This document shows positions 7,331-14,891 of a stretch of 33,871 nucleotides of DNA, piece after piece. A program made the translations under genes and the position numbers. Position 1 is the first letter of the stretch. Every line of letters starts with the position of its first letter. The stretch is taken from assembly GCA_051881655.1 (NCBI GenBank), contig JBJEQH010000180.1, positions 1 through 33,871 of the forward strand, read 5' to 3'. The stretch comes from Heritagella sp051881655 (lineage in GTDB: Bacteria > Bacillota > Clostridia > Oscillospirales > Acutalibacteraceae). The notes under the pieces are model-generated. The model was not told the origin of the DNA. It made no database searches and saw nothing but the letters and a program-made list of their open reading frames with translations.

Positions 7331-8137
7331 TTGAACACGCTGTGCCCGCCGCCGGAACAGGCGGTTACGGATTTGATTCCCGAAAAAAAGCAGCGGCTGA
7401 TCCTTCTGGATGAGCTGCGCGGTTTTGCCGTGTGCTGTATGGTTTTCTATCACGGCTTTTACTCGCTGGCCTCGATCTTCGGATTATCCATCGGGCGGGA
7501 CCTGCTGTACTTTTTCATGCCGGCCGAACCGTGGTTTGCGGGACTGTTCATCCTCATCTCCGGGATCTGCTGCAATTTCTCCCATTCCAACGCCGTGCGC
7601 GGCGCAAAGCTGCTGGCAGTGGCCCTGGCCGTCACGCTGGTCACCTGCCTGATTCTGCCGCAGGAGCGCATCCTCTTCGGCATTCTGCACTTTCTCTCCC
7701 TGTGTATGCTGCTGTGCGCCCTGCTGCAGCCGCTGTGCCGCCGTATCCCGGTTCTGTGGGGGCTGGTGCTGAATGTCCTGCTGTATTTCTGCTTTTGGAA
7801 AATCGGAGACGGCGTGATTTTTTTCGGCATTTCCCTGCCCCGCAGCTGGTATGAGGGATTCGGAGATTGGCTTTGCCCCTTGGGTATTCACAGCAGCACC
7901 TTTTTCTCCGCGGACTATTTTCCGCTGCTGCCGTGGGTTTTCGTCTTTTTCTTCGGCGTCTTTCTGGGGCGGCTCGCCAAAGAGGGAAAATTTCCCCGGT
8001 TTTTTGCGGCCTCTCATGTCCCCTTCTTTGCGTTCACCGGCCGGCACGCGCTGCTGATTTACATCCTTCATCAGCCGGTTATTCTGGGGATCTGCTATGG
8101 GGTACAGGCTCTCCTGTCTCTTCTGGGAGGCGGCTGA
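7331..8137 (+). CDS. DUF1624 membrane protein, heparan-alpha-glucosaminide acetyltransferase-like
   Basis: A 268-residue integral membrane protein with about seven hydrophobic segments. The start of the conserved domain, RLILLDELRGFAVCCMVFYHGFY, matches the DUF1624/HGSNAT catalytic family (acyltransferase 3-like), in which a membrane-embedded histidine takes an acetyl group from cytosolic acetyl-CoA to an extracellular amino sugar. FTGRHALLIYILHQPVIL near the C-terminus is another hallmark of the family. The start is a TTG at 7331, preceded by GAGGTGA; a stop at 7319-7321 excludes anything further upstream, and later ATGs would remove the conserved LDELRG motif. The stop overlaps the ATG of the Nudix gene. 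The acceptor is unknown; a wall or capsule sugar is likely. Confidence 0.88.
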   Translation: MNTLCPPPEQAVTDLIPEKKQRLILLDELRGFAVCCMVFYHGFYSLASIFGLSIGRDLLYFFMPAEPWFAGLFILISGICCNFSHSNAVRGAKLLAVALAVTLVTCLILPQERILFGILHFLSLCMLLCALLQPLCRRIPVLWGLVLNVLLYFCFWKIGDGVIFFGISLPRSWYEGFGDWLCPLGIHSSTFFSADYFPLLPWVFVFFFGVFLGRLAKEGKFPRFFAASHVPFFAFTGRHALLIYILHQPVILGICYGVQALLSLLGGG

Positions 8138-8691
8138 TGACAAATACAACGCTGTGCTACCTGGAAAAGGACGGCTGCTATCTGATGCTGCATCGGGTGA
8201 AGAAAAAACAGGACCTGAACGCCGGCAAGTGGATCGGTATCGGCGGCCACATGGAAGAGGGGGAGAGCCCGGAGGACTGCATCCGCCGGGAAGCCCGGGA
8301 GGAAACCGGCCTGCTTTTGCAGGAGCTGACGCCCCGGGGACTGGTCACCTTTGTCTCGGATCAGAGCGAAACCGAGTGGATGCATCTGTTCACCTGCCGC
8401 CATTTCTCGGGGGAGATGACCGATTGCAGCGAGGGCGTGCTGCGGTGGATCCCCATTTCGCAGGTTTTGGACCTGCCGCTGTGGGAGGGGGACCGGATTT
8501 TCCTCTCCTATCTGCGGGAAGAGCGGCCGTATTTCTCGCTGAAACTGTGCTACCGGGGAGAGCATCTGTGGCAAGCGGCCCTAAACGGGCAGCCCCTGCC
8601 GCTTATCCTTCCGGCGAAAAATGCCGAAAAAGGGGAGCCCCCCAAAATTCCCCCGCCATCGGGGACAAGGAACCCATCTGAAACTAAATAA
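8137..8691 (+). CDS. Nudix hydrolase (MutT/8-oxo-dGTP diphosphatase-like)
   Basis: A 184-residue soluble diphosphatase. The Nudix box is complete: Gly37-x5-Glu43-x7-Arg51-Glu52-x2-Glu55-Glu56-x-Gly58 (GGHMEEGESPEDCIRREARE and following ETGL). The preceding LMLHRVKKKQDLNAGKWIGI is the pattern usual for Firmicute 8-oxo-dGTP diphosphatase-like MutT proteins, which sanitise the nucleotide pool. About 25 residues at the C-terminus are proline/lysine-rich and extend past the usual fold. The ATG at 8137 overlaps the previous stop by one base and has GGGAGG upstream. The PIN-like gene starts 24 bp downstream, so all three are one transcription unit. Confidence 0.93.
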   Translation: MTNTTLCYLEKDGCYLMLHRVKKKQDLNAGKWIGIGGHMEEGESPEDCIRREAREETGLLLQELTPRGLVTFVSDQSETEWMHLFTCRHFSGEMTDCSEGVLRWIPISQVLDLPLWEGDRIFLSYLREERPYFSLKLCYRGEHLWQAALNGQPLPLILPAKNAEKGEPPKIPPPSGTRNPSETK

Positions 8692-8714
8692 AAAAGAACG
8701 GAGAAGACTCTTTT

Positions 8715-10787
8715 ATGAGCATTTATCTCATCGACTATGAGAATACCGGTATCAGCGGTCTGACCGGTATCGAAACCCTGAAAAAAAGCGACCGGGTTTA
8801 CCTGTTTTACGGGGTGTACACCGGCTCGATCACCTTTGACACGCACATCGCTTTGAACAACACCAAGGCGAAAATCAAATACCTGAAAATCGACAAATCG
8901 GCCAAGAATTACCTGGATTTCCAACTGGCCACCATGAGCGGCTACCTGATCGCCAAAAACAAGGATACCGATTTTGTCATCGTCAGCCGGGATAACGGCT
9001 TTAACAGCGTGGTGGATTTTTGGAATCAATACGATTTCGGAAAAAAGGCCATCACCGTGCGGCGGCAGATTGCCATTGCCCCTACCGAGGAGATGCTAGC
9101 CCAGATCGAGCAGCAGCAGCTGGCCGCTGCCGCCGGAAGCCGGACCCCGCGCCGTGGGCGCAGCGGTTTCCGCCCCCGCCGCGGGGAATCCTCCCGTCCC
9201 GTCAAAGAGACGGCCCCGGGGGAGGCAACTCAGGATAGCCGCTCCGGAGACAGTGTTCCCAAAGAAAGCGCCCCCGCCGCACAGCCGGAGGAGCGCCGGG
9301 AAAACACCCGCCCTGCGAACCGCCGCTACGACCGTGCCCCCAAAAAGGACGAAAAAAGAACCCCGGCTCTCCCTGTGAAAGAGGAAACGGCGCTGCCGCA
9401 GAACGCTTCCCCCGCCGCCGGTAAGGCGGAAACAGAGGGAAAACCGGCCGCCCCCACCGGCGCTCCGGTCTCCCGGGAATCCCTGATTTTCAAGGAAACC
9501 TCTGTCTCCAGGGAATCTGCTGCTTCTGTGGGAACGCCCCCTTCTGCAGAAAAAGCGGCCCCCGCACCCAAGGCTCCGGCTGTACCCGCCCCTGCGGCCG
9601 CCCCCAGTGCGGAGGAAATCCCCGCCGCCTATACCCGCATCGGACCGGTCCCGGTCTCCGCACCGAAAGCGGAACCGGAAAAACCGGGGAAGCCCGCCGA
9701 GCCCAAAGCGCATGACAGCGCCTTTGCCTATGCCCGGCTGACGCCCCTGGCCAAAGCTCCAGCGTCCTCTTCGCCTGCACCGGAAGCCGCCGCAGCGGCT
9801 GTGGAAAAGCCGGAAGAGCCCGCTCCGAAAACAGAGGAGCCCACTCCGGCCGCGGTGCAGCCGGAAGCCCCGGAGAATGGGGCCCCCGCCAAAGCGACGG
9901 AGGAAAGACCGGCCGCCGCCCTCGCGCAGGATCAGCCGCCTGTCCCCGCAGCCGACGCCAAAGAGAAACCCTCCCCGGTAACGGCTGAGCCCACCGCAAA
10001 CGAAAAGCCGGAGAGCGGGACGAAACCCGCGCCCTCCCGCCGTCCCGCTAAGAAACCGGCTCCTAAAGCGGAGAAAAAGGCCGAAGATACCGCCCCCAAG
10101 GCGGAAGCGGCCCCTTCCCCGGCAGTGAACGAGCCCGCCGGGAATGAAAAGCCGGAGAACGGGACAAAGTCCGCGCCCTCCCGCCGCCGTCCCGCTAAGA
10201 AACCGGCTCCTAAAGCGGAGAAGACACCCGAAGAGAACGCCCCCAAGACGGAAGCGGCACCCACCCCGGCGGTAAACGAGCCCGCCGGCAGCGAAAAGCC
10301 GGAGAACGGGACAAAGCCCGCGCCCTCCCGCCGCCGTCCCGCTAAGAAACCGGCCCCCAAACCCGAGAAAAAGCCCGAGCCAAGACCCGAAGAGAACGCC
10401 CCCAAGGCGGAAGCGGCACCCACCCCGGCAGTAAACGAGCCCGCCGGAAATGAAAAGCCGGAGAACGGGACAAAACCCGCGCCGCAGAAGGCTCCCCAAA
10501 AAGCCCCGGCGGCCCGGCCGGAGGAAAAAGCCGCCGGTAAAAAGGAACAGCCCAAGCTGACCGAGCACTATAAAAAACAGATCCGGGACCAGATCCGGGA
10601 TCAGGGGCTGCGCTCGGGCGCTTACAATGAGATTTACCGCGCCATTCTGAAAAGCCGCGATCTGCCGGGCGTGCGCGGTGAAATGCGCCGCCTGTTCGGC
10701 GAGGAGAAGGGCGAGACTCTGTACGCAAAAATTGAAAACGTGTGCAGGGAATACCTCACCCGGGATACGGAAACTTCTGCAGACTAA
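8715..10787 (+). CDS. PIN-like domain protein with long repeat-rich disordered region
   Basis: 690 residues in three parts. Residues 1-125 resemble a PIN/NYN-like nuclease fold: MSIYLIDYEN with Asp7, Asp68 in LDFQLATMSGYLIA and Asp93 in FVIVSRDNGF are spaced like the metal-binding acids of such RNases. Residues 130-610 are low-complexity Ala/Pro/Lys/Glu/Arg sequence, surely disordered, containing four 48-53-residue repeats (425-590). Residues 612-690 form a compact, charged helical domain (EHYKKQIRDQIRDQGLRSGA onwards) of unknown family. The tripartite layout suggests an RNA-processing or RNA-binding enzyme with a flexible basic tether. ATG at 8715; GGAG about 12 bases upstream. Convergent with the glycosyltransferase gene across a shared terminator. 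No membrane segments or signal peptide. Confidence 0.85.
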   Translation: MSIYLIDYENTGISGLTGIETLKKSDRVYLFYGVYTGSITFDTHIALNNTKAKIKYLKIDKSAKNYLDFQLATMSGYLIAKNKDTDFVIVSRDNGFNSVVDFWNQYDFGKKAITVRRQIAIAPTEEMLAQIEQQQLAAAAGSRTPRRGRSGFRPRRGESSRPVKETAPGEATQDSRSGDSVPKESAPAAQPEERRENTRPANRRYDRAPKKDEKRTPALPVKEETALPQNASPAAGKAETEGKPAAPTGAPVSRESLIFKETSVSRESAASVGTPPSAEKAAPAPKAPAVPAPAAAPSAEEIPAAYTRIGPVPVSAPKAEPEKPGKPAEPKAHDSAFAYARLTPLAKAPASSSPAPEAAAAAVEKPEEPAPKTEEPTPAAVQPEAPENGAPAKATEERPAAALAQDQPPVPAADAKEKPSPVTAEPTANEKPESGTKPAPSRRPAKKPAPKAEKKAEDTAPKAEAAPSPAVNEPAGNEKPENGTKSAPSRRRPAKKPAPKAEKTPEENAPKTEAAPTPAVNEPAGSEKPENGTKPAPSRRRPAKKPAPKPEKKPEPRPEENAPKAEAAPTPAVNEPAGNEKPENGTKPAPQKAPQKAPAARPEEKAAGKKEQPKLTEHYKKQIRDQIRDQGLRSGAYNEIYRAILKSRDLPGVRGEMRRLFGEEKGETLYAKIENVCREYLTRDTETSAD
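9987..10484 (+). repeat. Four in-frame tandem repeats in the PIN-like gene
   Basis: Repeat units start at 9987, 10131, 10278 and 10437 (periods 144, 147 and 159 bp, all multiples of three). Each begins with a GAGCCC core encoding EPAGNEKPENGTKPAP-like sequence and continues with SRRRPAKKPAPK and ENAPKAEAAPTPAVN. The last unit is cut after its first third. The units are more than 80 percent identical at DNA level by eye, indicating recent expansion by slippage or recombination. Confidence 0.88.
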
Positions 10788-10818
10788 AAAATCCGGCGGA
10801 AATCGGAAAAATGGACAG

Positions 10819-10861
10819 AAAAAGGGCGGGCCCGCCTGAAAAAGCGGACCCGCCCTTTTTT
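10819..10861. terminator. Bidirectional terminator between convergent genes
   Basis: An inverted repeat with 17-base arms (AAAAAGGGCGGGCCCGC and GCGGACCCGCCCTTTTT) closes an 8-base loop and is flanked by A and T runs on both sides, so it can end transcription from the PIN-like gene and from the glycosyltransferase gene. The single non-matching pair is C-A on the plus strand but U-G on the minus strand. Confidence 0.9.
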
Positions 10862-10875
10862 CCTGCCCGAAAGCA

Positions 10876-12006
10876 TCAGCTTTTCGCAAAGTGACTTTCC
10901 AGAAAGGCCAATAATTTTTCGTTTGCATCGCCGGGGATGTATTTCTCCTGATTCTCCCGCATCCGGCGGGCGGCATCACGATCCTGCAGCAGATGGATCC
11001 CCGCCCGGCACTGTTCTTCCGGTTCTTTGGCGCTGACGGACATCCCACGGGAAGCAAAGAACGCCGCATTGGCGTTTTCGCACCCGGGGATCGGCGCCGT
11101 ATGCACCAGCGGGGTACGGCTGACGGCTACCTCCGTGGTGGTCAGACCGCCGGGCTTGGTAAAGACCACATCGGCACTGTGCAGCAGCAGGGGAACCTGG
11201 TGGGTATAGCCGAGGATATGTACGCGCTCGTTCTCTTTAAACCGGCGCCGCAGCCGCTTTTCCTGTTTCCGGTTGCTGCCGCACACCACACACATTTCGG
11301 CATCCACTTCGCTCTGCAGCAACTCCTCCACCAACTGGCGGCTGCTGCCAAACCCCATGCTGCCCGACATAATCAAAAGCAGCGGCTTCTCCGGCTCCAG
11401 CCCGGACAGTAATCCCGCGGCCAGCCGCTGGCGTGCCTGCAGTTTTTCCTCCCGCTGTTTTACCTTGGGAGAAACGGGAATGCCAAAAGGCAGGAAGGTC
11501 TCCGGATTCATTCCCCGCTGCACAAACTCCGGTGCCAAATCCCCATGGGGCAGCACATAGTAATCCATATCCGTCTCCTCCCAGAAGGGGATACAGGTGT
11601 AATCCGTGCCGATGGCAATCGTCGGAATGGACAGCTGCCCGCGGTGTTTCAGGCAGGTCAGCTGCTCGGCGGGGAACAGATGCGTCATCAGGATCACATC
11701 GCAGGGATTTGCCTGCAGATACTGGTACAGCCGGTCGGCATGCAGGCTGTTGGCCGCATAAACCGGTGACCGGCGGCCGGCACGGGTAATTTTTCCGCCC
11801 GCCCAGTAGCAGAAGCGAAACAGAAAACTCAGCTTGGTGGAAAACAGATATGCTTTCGAGACACGGCCCGACAGCTTCTGGCTTCCGATGGAGAACAGAT
11901 CCAGAAAGGTGCAGTCGTGGCCCGCGTCCACCAGCGTATCCCGAATGGCGATGGCCGCACTGTTGTGCCCGCCGCCCGTATTGCAGGAAAGAATCAGGAT
12001 TTTCAC
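10876..12006 (-). CDS. Glycolipid glycosyltransferase, MGDG synthase / UgtP family
   Basis: A 376-residue GT28 (GT-B fold) enzyme that would transfer a sugar from a UDP donor to diacylglycerol on the cytoplasmic face of the membrane, producing a glycolipid or lipoteichoic-acid anchor. The N-terminal NTGGGHNSAA motif (9-18) is the acceptor-site signature of the monogalactosyldiacylglycerol synthase domain. The C-terminal half has LLIMSGSMGFGSSRQLVEEL and the nucleotide-sugar site GYTHQVPLLLHSADVVFTKPGG-type sequence. The start is GTG at 12006 with AGGAG 8 bases upstream. Only two bases separate it from the stop of the PlsY-like gene, so the two are translationally coupled and probably act in the same lipid pathway. 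Glucosyl or galactosyl donor cannot be told. Confidence 0.92.
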   Translation of the reverse strand: MKILILSCNTGGGHNSAAIAIRDTLVDAGHDCTFLDLFSIGSQKLSGRVSKAYLFSTKLSFLFRFCYWAGGKITRAGRRSPVYAANSLHADRLYQYLQANPCDVILMTHLFPAEQLTCLKHRGQLSIPTIAIGTDYTCIPFWEETDMDYYVLPHGDLAPEFVQRGMNPETFLPFGIPVSPKVKQREEKLQARQRLAAGLLSGLEPEKPLLLIMSGSMGFGSSRQLVEELLQSEVDAEMCVVCGSNRKQEKRLRRRFKENERVHILGYTHQVPLLLHSADVVFTKPGGLTTTEVAVSRTPLVHTAPIPGCENANAAFFASRGMSVSAKEPEEQCRAGIHLLQDRDAARRMRENQEKYIPGDANEKLLAFLESHFAKS

Positions 12007-12008
12007 AG

Positions 12009-12656
12009 TTAATCTCCTTTATAATTGTGATTCCACAGATGGCCCAGCTCCACCGGCGTCCGGCGGAACAAAAGCACCTGGCAGCGGCTTTTCACGGCCT
12101 CGCGCATATGACGGCCGCAGACGATCATGGCAACCAGAAAGCTGCCCCACACCATGGGCCGGCAGCGCACCCACAGCAGATGGTTGAGGAAAAAGCACAG
12201 ATAGGTCATGCAGGTGCGCACGCTGTTCGGGCGAATCTCGAAAACCAATGAGAAGAATAAATACCAGCCCGCCAGCACCCACACACAGGGCACATAAGCA
12301 CATACCGCCAGCATCACCCCAAAGGATACGGCGATGGATTTTCCGCCATGAAAGCCCCGGAATGGGGAAAAGGCGTGGCCTGCCACCGGTGCTGCCAGGA
12401 CCAGACAGAAGAGAGGGTCATCCAGCCGCACCGTCTGCAGCGACATCGTTACCGGCAGAATTCCCTTTCCCAAATCGCACAGAAGGCACAGTGTCCCCAC
12501 CGGGATCCCGGCGTATTTCATGGCATTGGATACGCCCGGGTTGTGGTCCGGTGCCATGGCGCAGATATCCACCCCGCACAGCCATTGCGGCAGCCAGGCG
12601 CTGAACATCAGGCTGCCGGACAGAAATCCGATTCCTACCCAAATAAGGATATTCAT
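12009..12656 (-). CDS. PlsY-like glycerol-3-phosphate acyltransferase family protein
   Basis: A 215-residue membrane protein with about five hydrophobic segments. It keeps the PlsY signature blocks in order: GSLMFS (13-18), HNPGVSN (38-44), DLGKG (61-65) and GHAFSPFRGFHGGKS (93-107). In PlsY these form the acyl-phosphate and glycerol-3-phosphate sites. The usual DGNxGATN version of motif two is changed to DHNPGVSN, and GGKG becomes GGKS, so it is a divergent paralog rather than the standard housekeeping enzyme. First gene of a two-gene operon with the glycosyltransferase, driven by the promoter at 12735-12763. ATG at 12656 with GGGGAG upstream. Confidence 0.87.
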   Translation of the reverse strand: MNILIWVGIGFLSGSLMFSAWLPQWLCGVDICAMAPDHNPGVSNAMKYAGIPVGTLCLLCDLGKGILPVTMSLQTVRLDDPLFCLVLAAPVAGHAFSPFRGFHGGKSIAVSFGVMLAVCAYVPCVWVLAGWYLFFSLVFEIRPNSVRTCMTYLCFFLNHLLWVRCRPMVWGSFLVAMIVCGRHMREAVKSRCQVLLFRRTPVELGHLWNHNYKGD

Positions 12657-12734
12657 AATTTTGCTCCCCTTTTCCTCCCTTTTTCAGGAAACCCCAAATA
12701 TTTCGCCCCATTTTATATTCCAGTATATCAGAAT

Positions 12735-12763
12735 AGTATAGTCCGTCTTGGTTCTCTTGTCAA
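12735..12763 (-). promoter_or_regulatory. Strong promoter of the PlsY-like/glycosyltransferase operon
   Basis: A perfect TTGACA (12758-12763) and TATACT (12735-12740) with a 17-bp spacer on the minus strand, one of the best promoters in the window. The leader is about 70 bases. Confidence 0.82.
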
Positions 12764-12813
12764 AGGGCAATTCACGGATTTTGTCATAAAACGACGTTTC
12801 CTCTTTTCCCCTG

Positions 12814-12842
12814 TTTACAAACCGAAAGGATACTGATAGAAT
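12814..12842 (+). promoter_or_regulatory. Promoter of the acyltransferase/DUF6320/MATE operon
   Basis: TTTACA (12814-12819) and TAGAAT (12837-12842) with a 17-bp spacer on the plus strand. The leader (about 90 bases) contains a 9-bp stem, TTTTCCACC/GGTGGAAAA (12857-12888), with an A-rich loop and no T run, so it is a structured 5' untranslated region and not a terminator. Confidence 0.65.
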
Positions 12843-12938
12843 GGAGAGACAAGGCTTTTTCCACCAAAAAAGAAAAAACGGTGGAAAACATTCGCTTTAC
12901 TCCGAGCTGTAACTCGAACGGTATGAAAGGAGGACCCT

Positions 12939-14189
12939 ATGCTGGACTGGACCCGGCTGGACAATGCGGCCAAAATTTTTCCATCCGCCCCGCGCCGGGG
13001 GGATACACAGGTATTCCGTTTTTCCTGTGAACTGACCACCCCGGTGATTCCGGCCCTGCTGCAGCGGGCGGCCGAGGACACGCTGGCCCGTTTTCCCACC
13101 TACCGTTATGGGCTGCGCCGCGGCTTTTTCTGGTACTATCTGGAGGAAACCCATCTGCGCCCCGTTGTCCGGGAGGAAAAGGGGTCCATCTGTGCGCCCC
13201 TGTACCAAAAACGGCGGCCCGGGCTTCTGTTTTCCGTCAGCTACTATGGGTGCCGGATCAATCTGGAGCTGTTCCACGTGCTGGCCGACGGGACCGGTGG
13301 GCTGCGCTTTCTGCAGGCGCTGGTGCTGCGCTATCTGGCTCTAAAGGAGAAAAAGGAGTTTGCCCCCGGGGATTACGATGCCTCGTTTGCCCAACAGGAG
13401 GAGGACAGCTTTTCCCAGTACTACGGGCTGAAGAGCCGGGAAAAGCCCGAGCCACAGCCCCGCGCCGTCAAGCTGCGGGGAAAACGGCTGCCCCATAACC
13501 GACTGCAGCTAATTCTGGGCCGCTGTTCGGCTTCGGCCGTCTCCGCTTTGGCAAAGGAAAACGACGGCACCGTGGGGGCCTTCCTGTGCGCGGCGCTGAT
13601 CGAGGCTATCCTGGCGGAAATTCCGGTGCGGGACCGGAAAAGCCCCGTCAGCATCTGTGTGCCGGTCAACCTGCGGCCGTATTTCCCGTCCGGTTCGGCG
13701 CGCAATTTCTTCTATAATATTCACGTCCACGGTGATTTTTCCGAGATGCCCTTTTCCCGGCGGGTCCTTCTCTGCCAGCAGCAGATGAAAGAGCGCATTA
13801 CCCCGGAAAAGCTGACCGCCGGGATGAACGGCTTTGGAAAAGTTGAGCGCAACCCCCTGATCCGTCTGGTCCCGCTGGGAATCAAGGACCGGGTGCTCCA
13901 CCTGGCCTTCGACGCGGAATCCAAAAAGGACACCGCCGGGCTGTCCAACATTGGCCGCATTACCATGCCGCCGCAGGCCCGCCCGTTTGTGCGCGGGTTT
14001 GATTTCTGCGCTGCCACCGACTCGCTGCAGGTGTGCGTGGCCAGCTTTGAGGACACAATGAGCATCAGCTTTCTCTCGCCCTTCCGGGAGACGGAAATTC
14101 CCCGGCGCTTTTTCCGCCGGCTGTGTGAAAACGGGGTAGAGGTGTGTATCGAGAGCAATACGGTTTGGGAAGGAGGGAAAACACCGTGA
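12939..14189 (+). CDS. Condensation-fold acyltransferase (alcohol acetyltransferase-like)
   Basis: A 416-residue protein of the CoA-dependent acyltransferase / alcohol acetyltransferase superfamily (PapA- and COG4908-like). The catalytic HxxxDG motif is intact as HVLADG (His113, Asp117, Gly118) within NLELFHVLADGTGG. The second half carries the latch region VSICVPVNLRPYFPSGSARN and a solvent-channel strand TAGLSNIGRITMP, typical of this group. No signal peptide, so it acts in the cytoplasm, perhaps peripherally on the membrane. It has AGGAGG 5 bases before the ATG. Its stop overlaps the GTG start of the DUF6320 gene, a pairing that recurs in Clostridia. The acceptor is unknown; a glycolipid made by the divergent genes is one possibility. 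Confidence 0.87.
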   Translation: MLDWTRLDNAAKIFPSAPRRGDTQVFRFSCELTTPVIPALLQRAAEDTLARFPTYRYGLRRGFFWYYLEETHLRPVVREEKGSICAPLYQKRRPGLLFSVSYYGCRINLELFHVLADGTGGLRFLQALVLRYLALKEKKEFAPGDYDASFAQQEEDSFSQYYGLKSREKPEPQPRAVKLRGKRLPHNRLQLILGRCSASAVSALAKENDGTVGAFLCAALIEAILAEIPVRDRKSPVSICVPVNLRPYFPSGSARNFFYNIHVHGDFSEMPFSRRVLLCQQQMKERITPEKLTAGMNGFGKVERNPLIRLVPLGIKDRVLHLAFDAESKKDTAGLSNIGRITMPPQARPFVRGFDFCAATDSLQVCVASFEDTMSISFLSPFRETEIPRRFFRRLCENGVEVCIESNTVWEGGKTP

Positions 14190-14848
14190 CGGTCTGTCCA
14201 AAATGCGGGGTACAGGTGCGCGGGGGACAAAAGCTGTGCCCCCTGTGCCAGAGCCCACTGCCCCACAGCCAAAAGGAGCCGCCCCTGTATCCGCCGCCCG
14301 CTTTCCGGCGCCGCCGGCGGATTTTTGCCCTGAAGCTGATGCTGTTTCTCACCCTGTTGTTCGCGGCGGCGGCAGTGGTGGTCAACCGACAGCTGCCCCA
14401 AAGCGGAAACTGGGACCGGCTGGTGCTGCTGGGGATGCTCTCCCTGTGGCTTCTCACCGGACTGGTTTTATGGGAACGGCACCGCCTTCCCCGGCTGTTC
14501 TGCCTTGTGTTCCCCACGGCGGCGGGGCTGTGCTGTCTGTGGGACGGGGTGACCGGGTGGAACGGATGGGGTCTGTCCTATGCGGTTCCCTGCGCAGCGG
14601 GCGCCACGGTACTGCTGATCGGTCTGATGGCCCTGCTGCTGCGCATGCCGCCGGAATTATACCTGTTCCCCCTGCTGGTGGGGGCGCTGTATGGCCTGGT
14701 TCCCCTGGTGCTTCTGCTGCAGGACCGGATGCAGCCGGCGCTGCCCACTTACATCTGTCTGGGGCTGAGTGCCGCCGCTCTTTTTTATCTTCTGCTGTTC
14801 CGCCCGCGGGAGCTGGGGCGGGAGCTTCACAAGCGGTTTTTGCTGTAA
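14186..14848 (+). CDS. DUF6320 membrane protein with N-terminal zinc ribbon
   Basis: A 220-residue protein of unknown function. Residues 4-22 form a zinc ribbon (CPKCGVQVRGGQKLCPLC). After a charged linker come five to six hydrophobic segments from about residue 50 to 205, with LLVGALYGLVPLVLLLQDRM near the end, as in the DUF6320 family that usually follows alcohol-acetyltransferase-like genes. The start is GTG at 14186, overlapping the preceding stop by four bases (GTGA) and preceded by GGAGG at 9 bases; an in-frame ATG at 14144 lies deep in the upstream gene. It may anchor the soluble acyltransferase to the membrane. Confidence 0.85.
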   Translation: MTVCPKCGVQVRGGQKLCPLCQSPLPHSQKEPPLYPPPAFRRRRRIFALKLMLFLTLLFAAAAVVVNRQLPQSGNWDRLVLLGMLSLWLLTGLVLWERHRLPRLFCLVFPTAAGLCCLWDGVTGWNGWGLSYAVPCAAGATVLLIGLMALLLRMPPELYLFPLLVGALYGLVPLVLLLQDRMQPALPTYICLGLSAAALFYLLLFRPRELGRELHKRFLL

Positions 14849-14891
14849 AAAGCCGCCGCTGTATGATTTTTTTCGAATGAGGAGTTGTTTT

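Noticed and set aside
9987..10484. Regular repeats considered as a CRISPR array
   Set aside because: The units are in frame, 144-159 bp long, without unique spacers, and lie inside a coding sequence.
9096..11069. 657-codon open frame on the minus strand opposite the PIN-like gene
   Set aside because: It is the reverse of Ala/Pro/Lys codons and yields Gly/Phe/Arg-rich sequence without any domain. It also runs through the bidirectional terminator and into the glycosyltransferase gene. Shadow frame.
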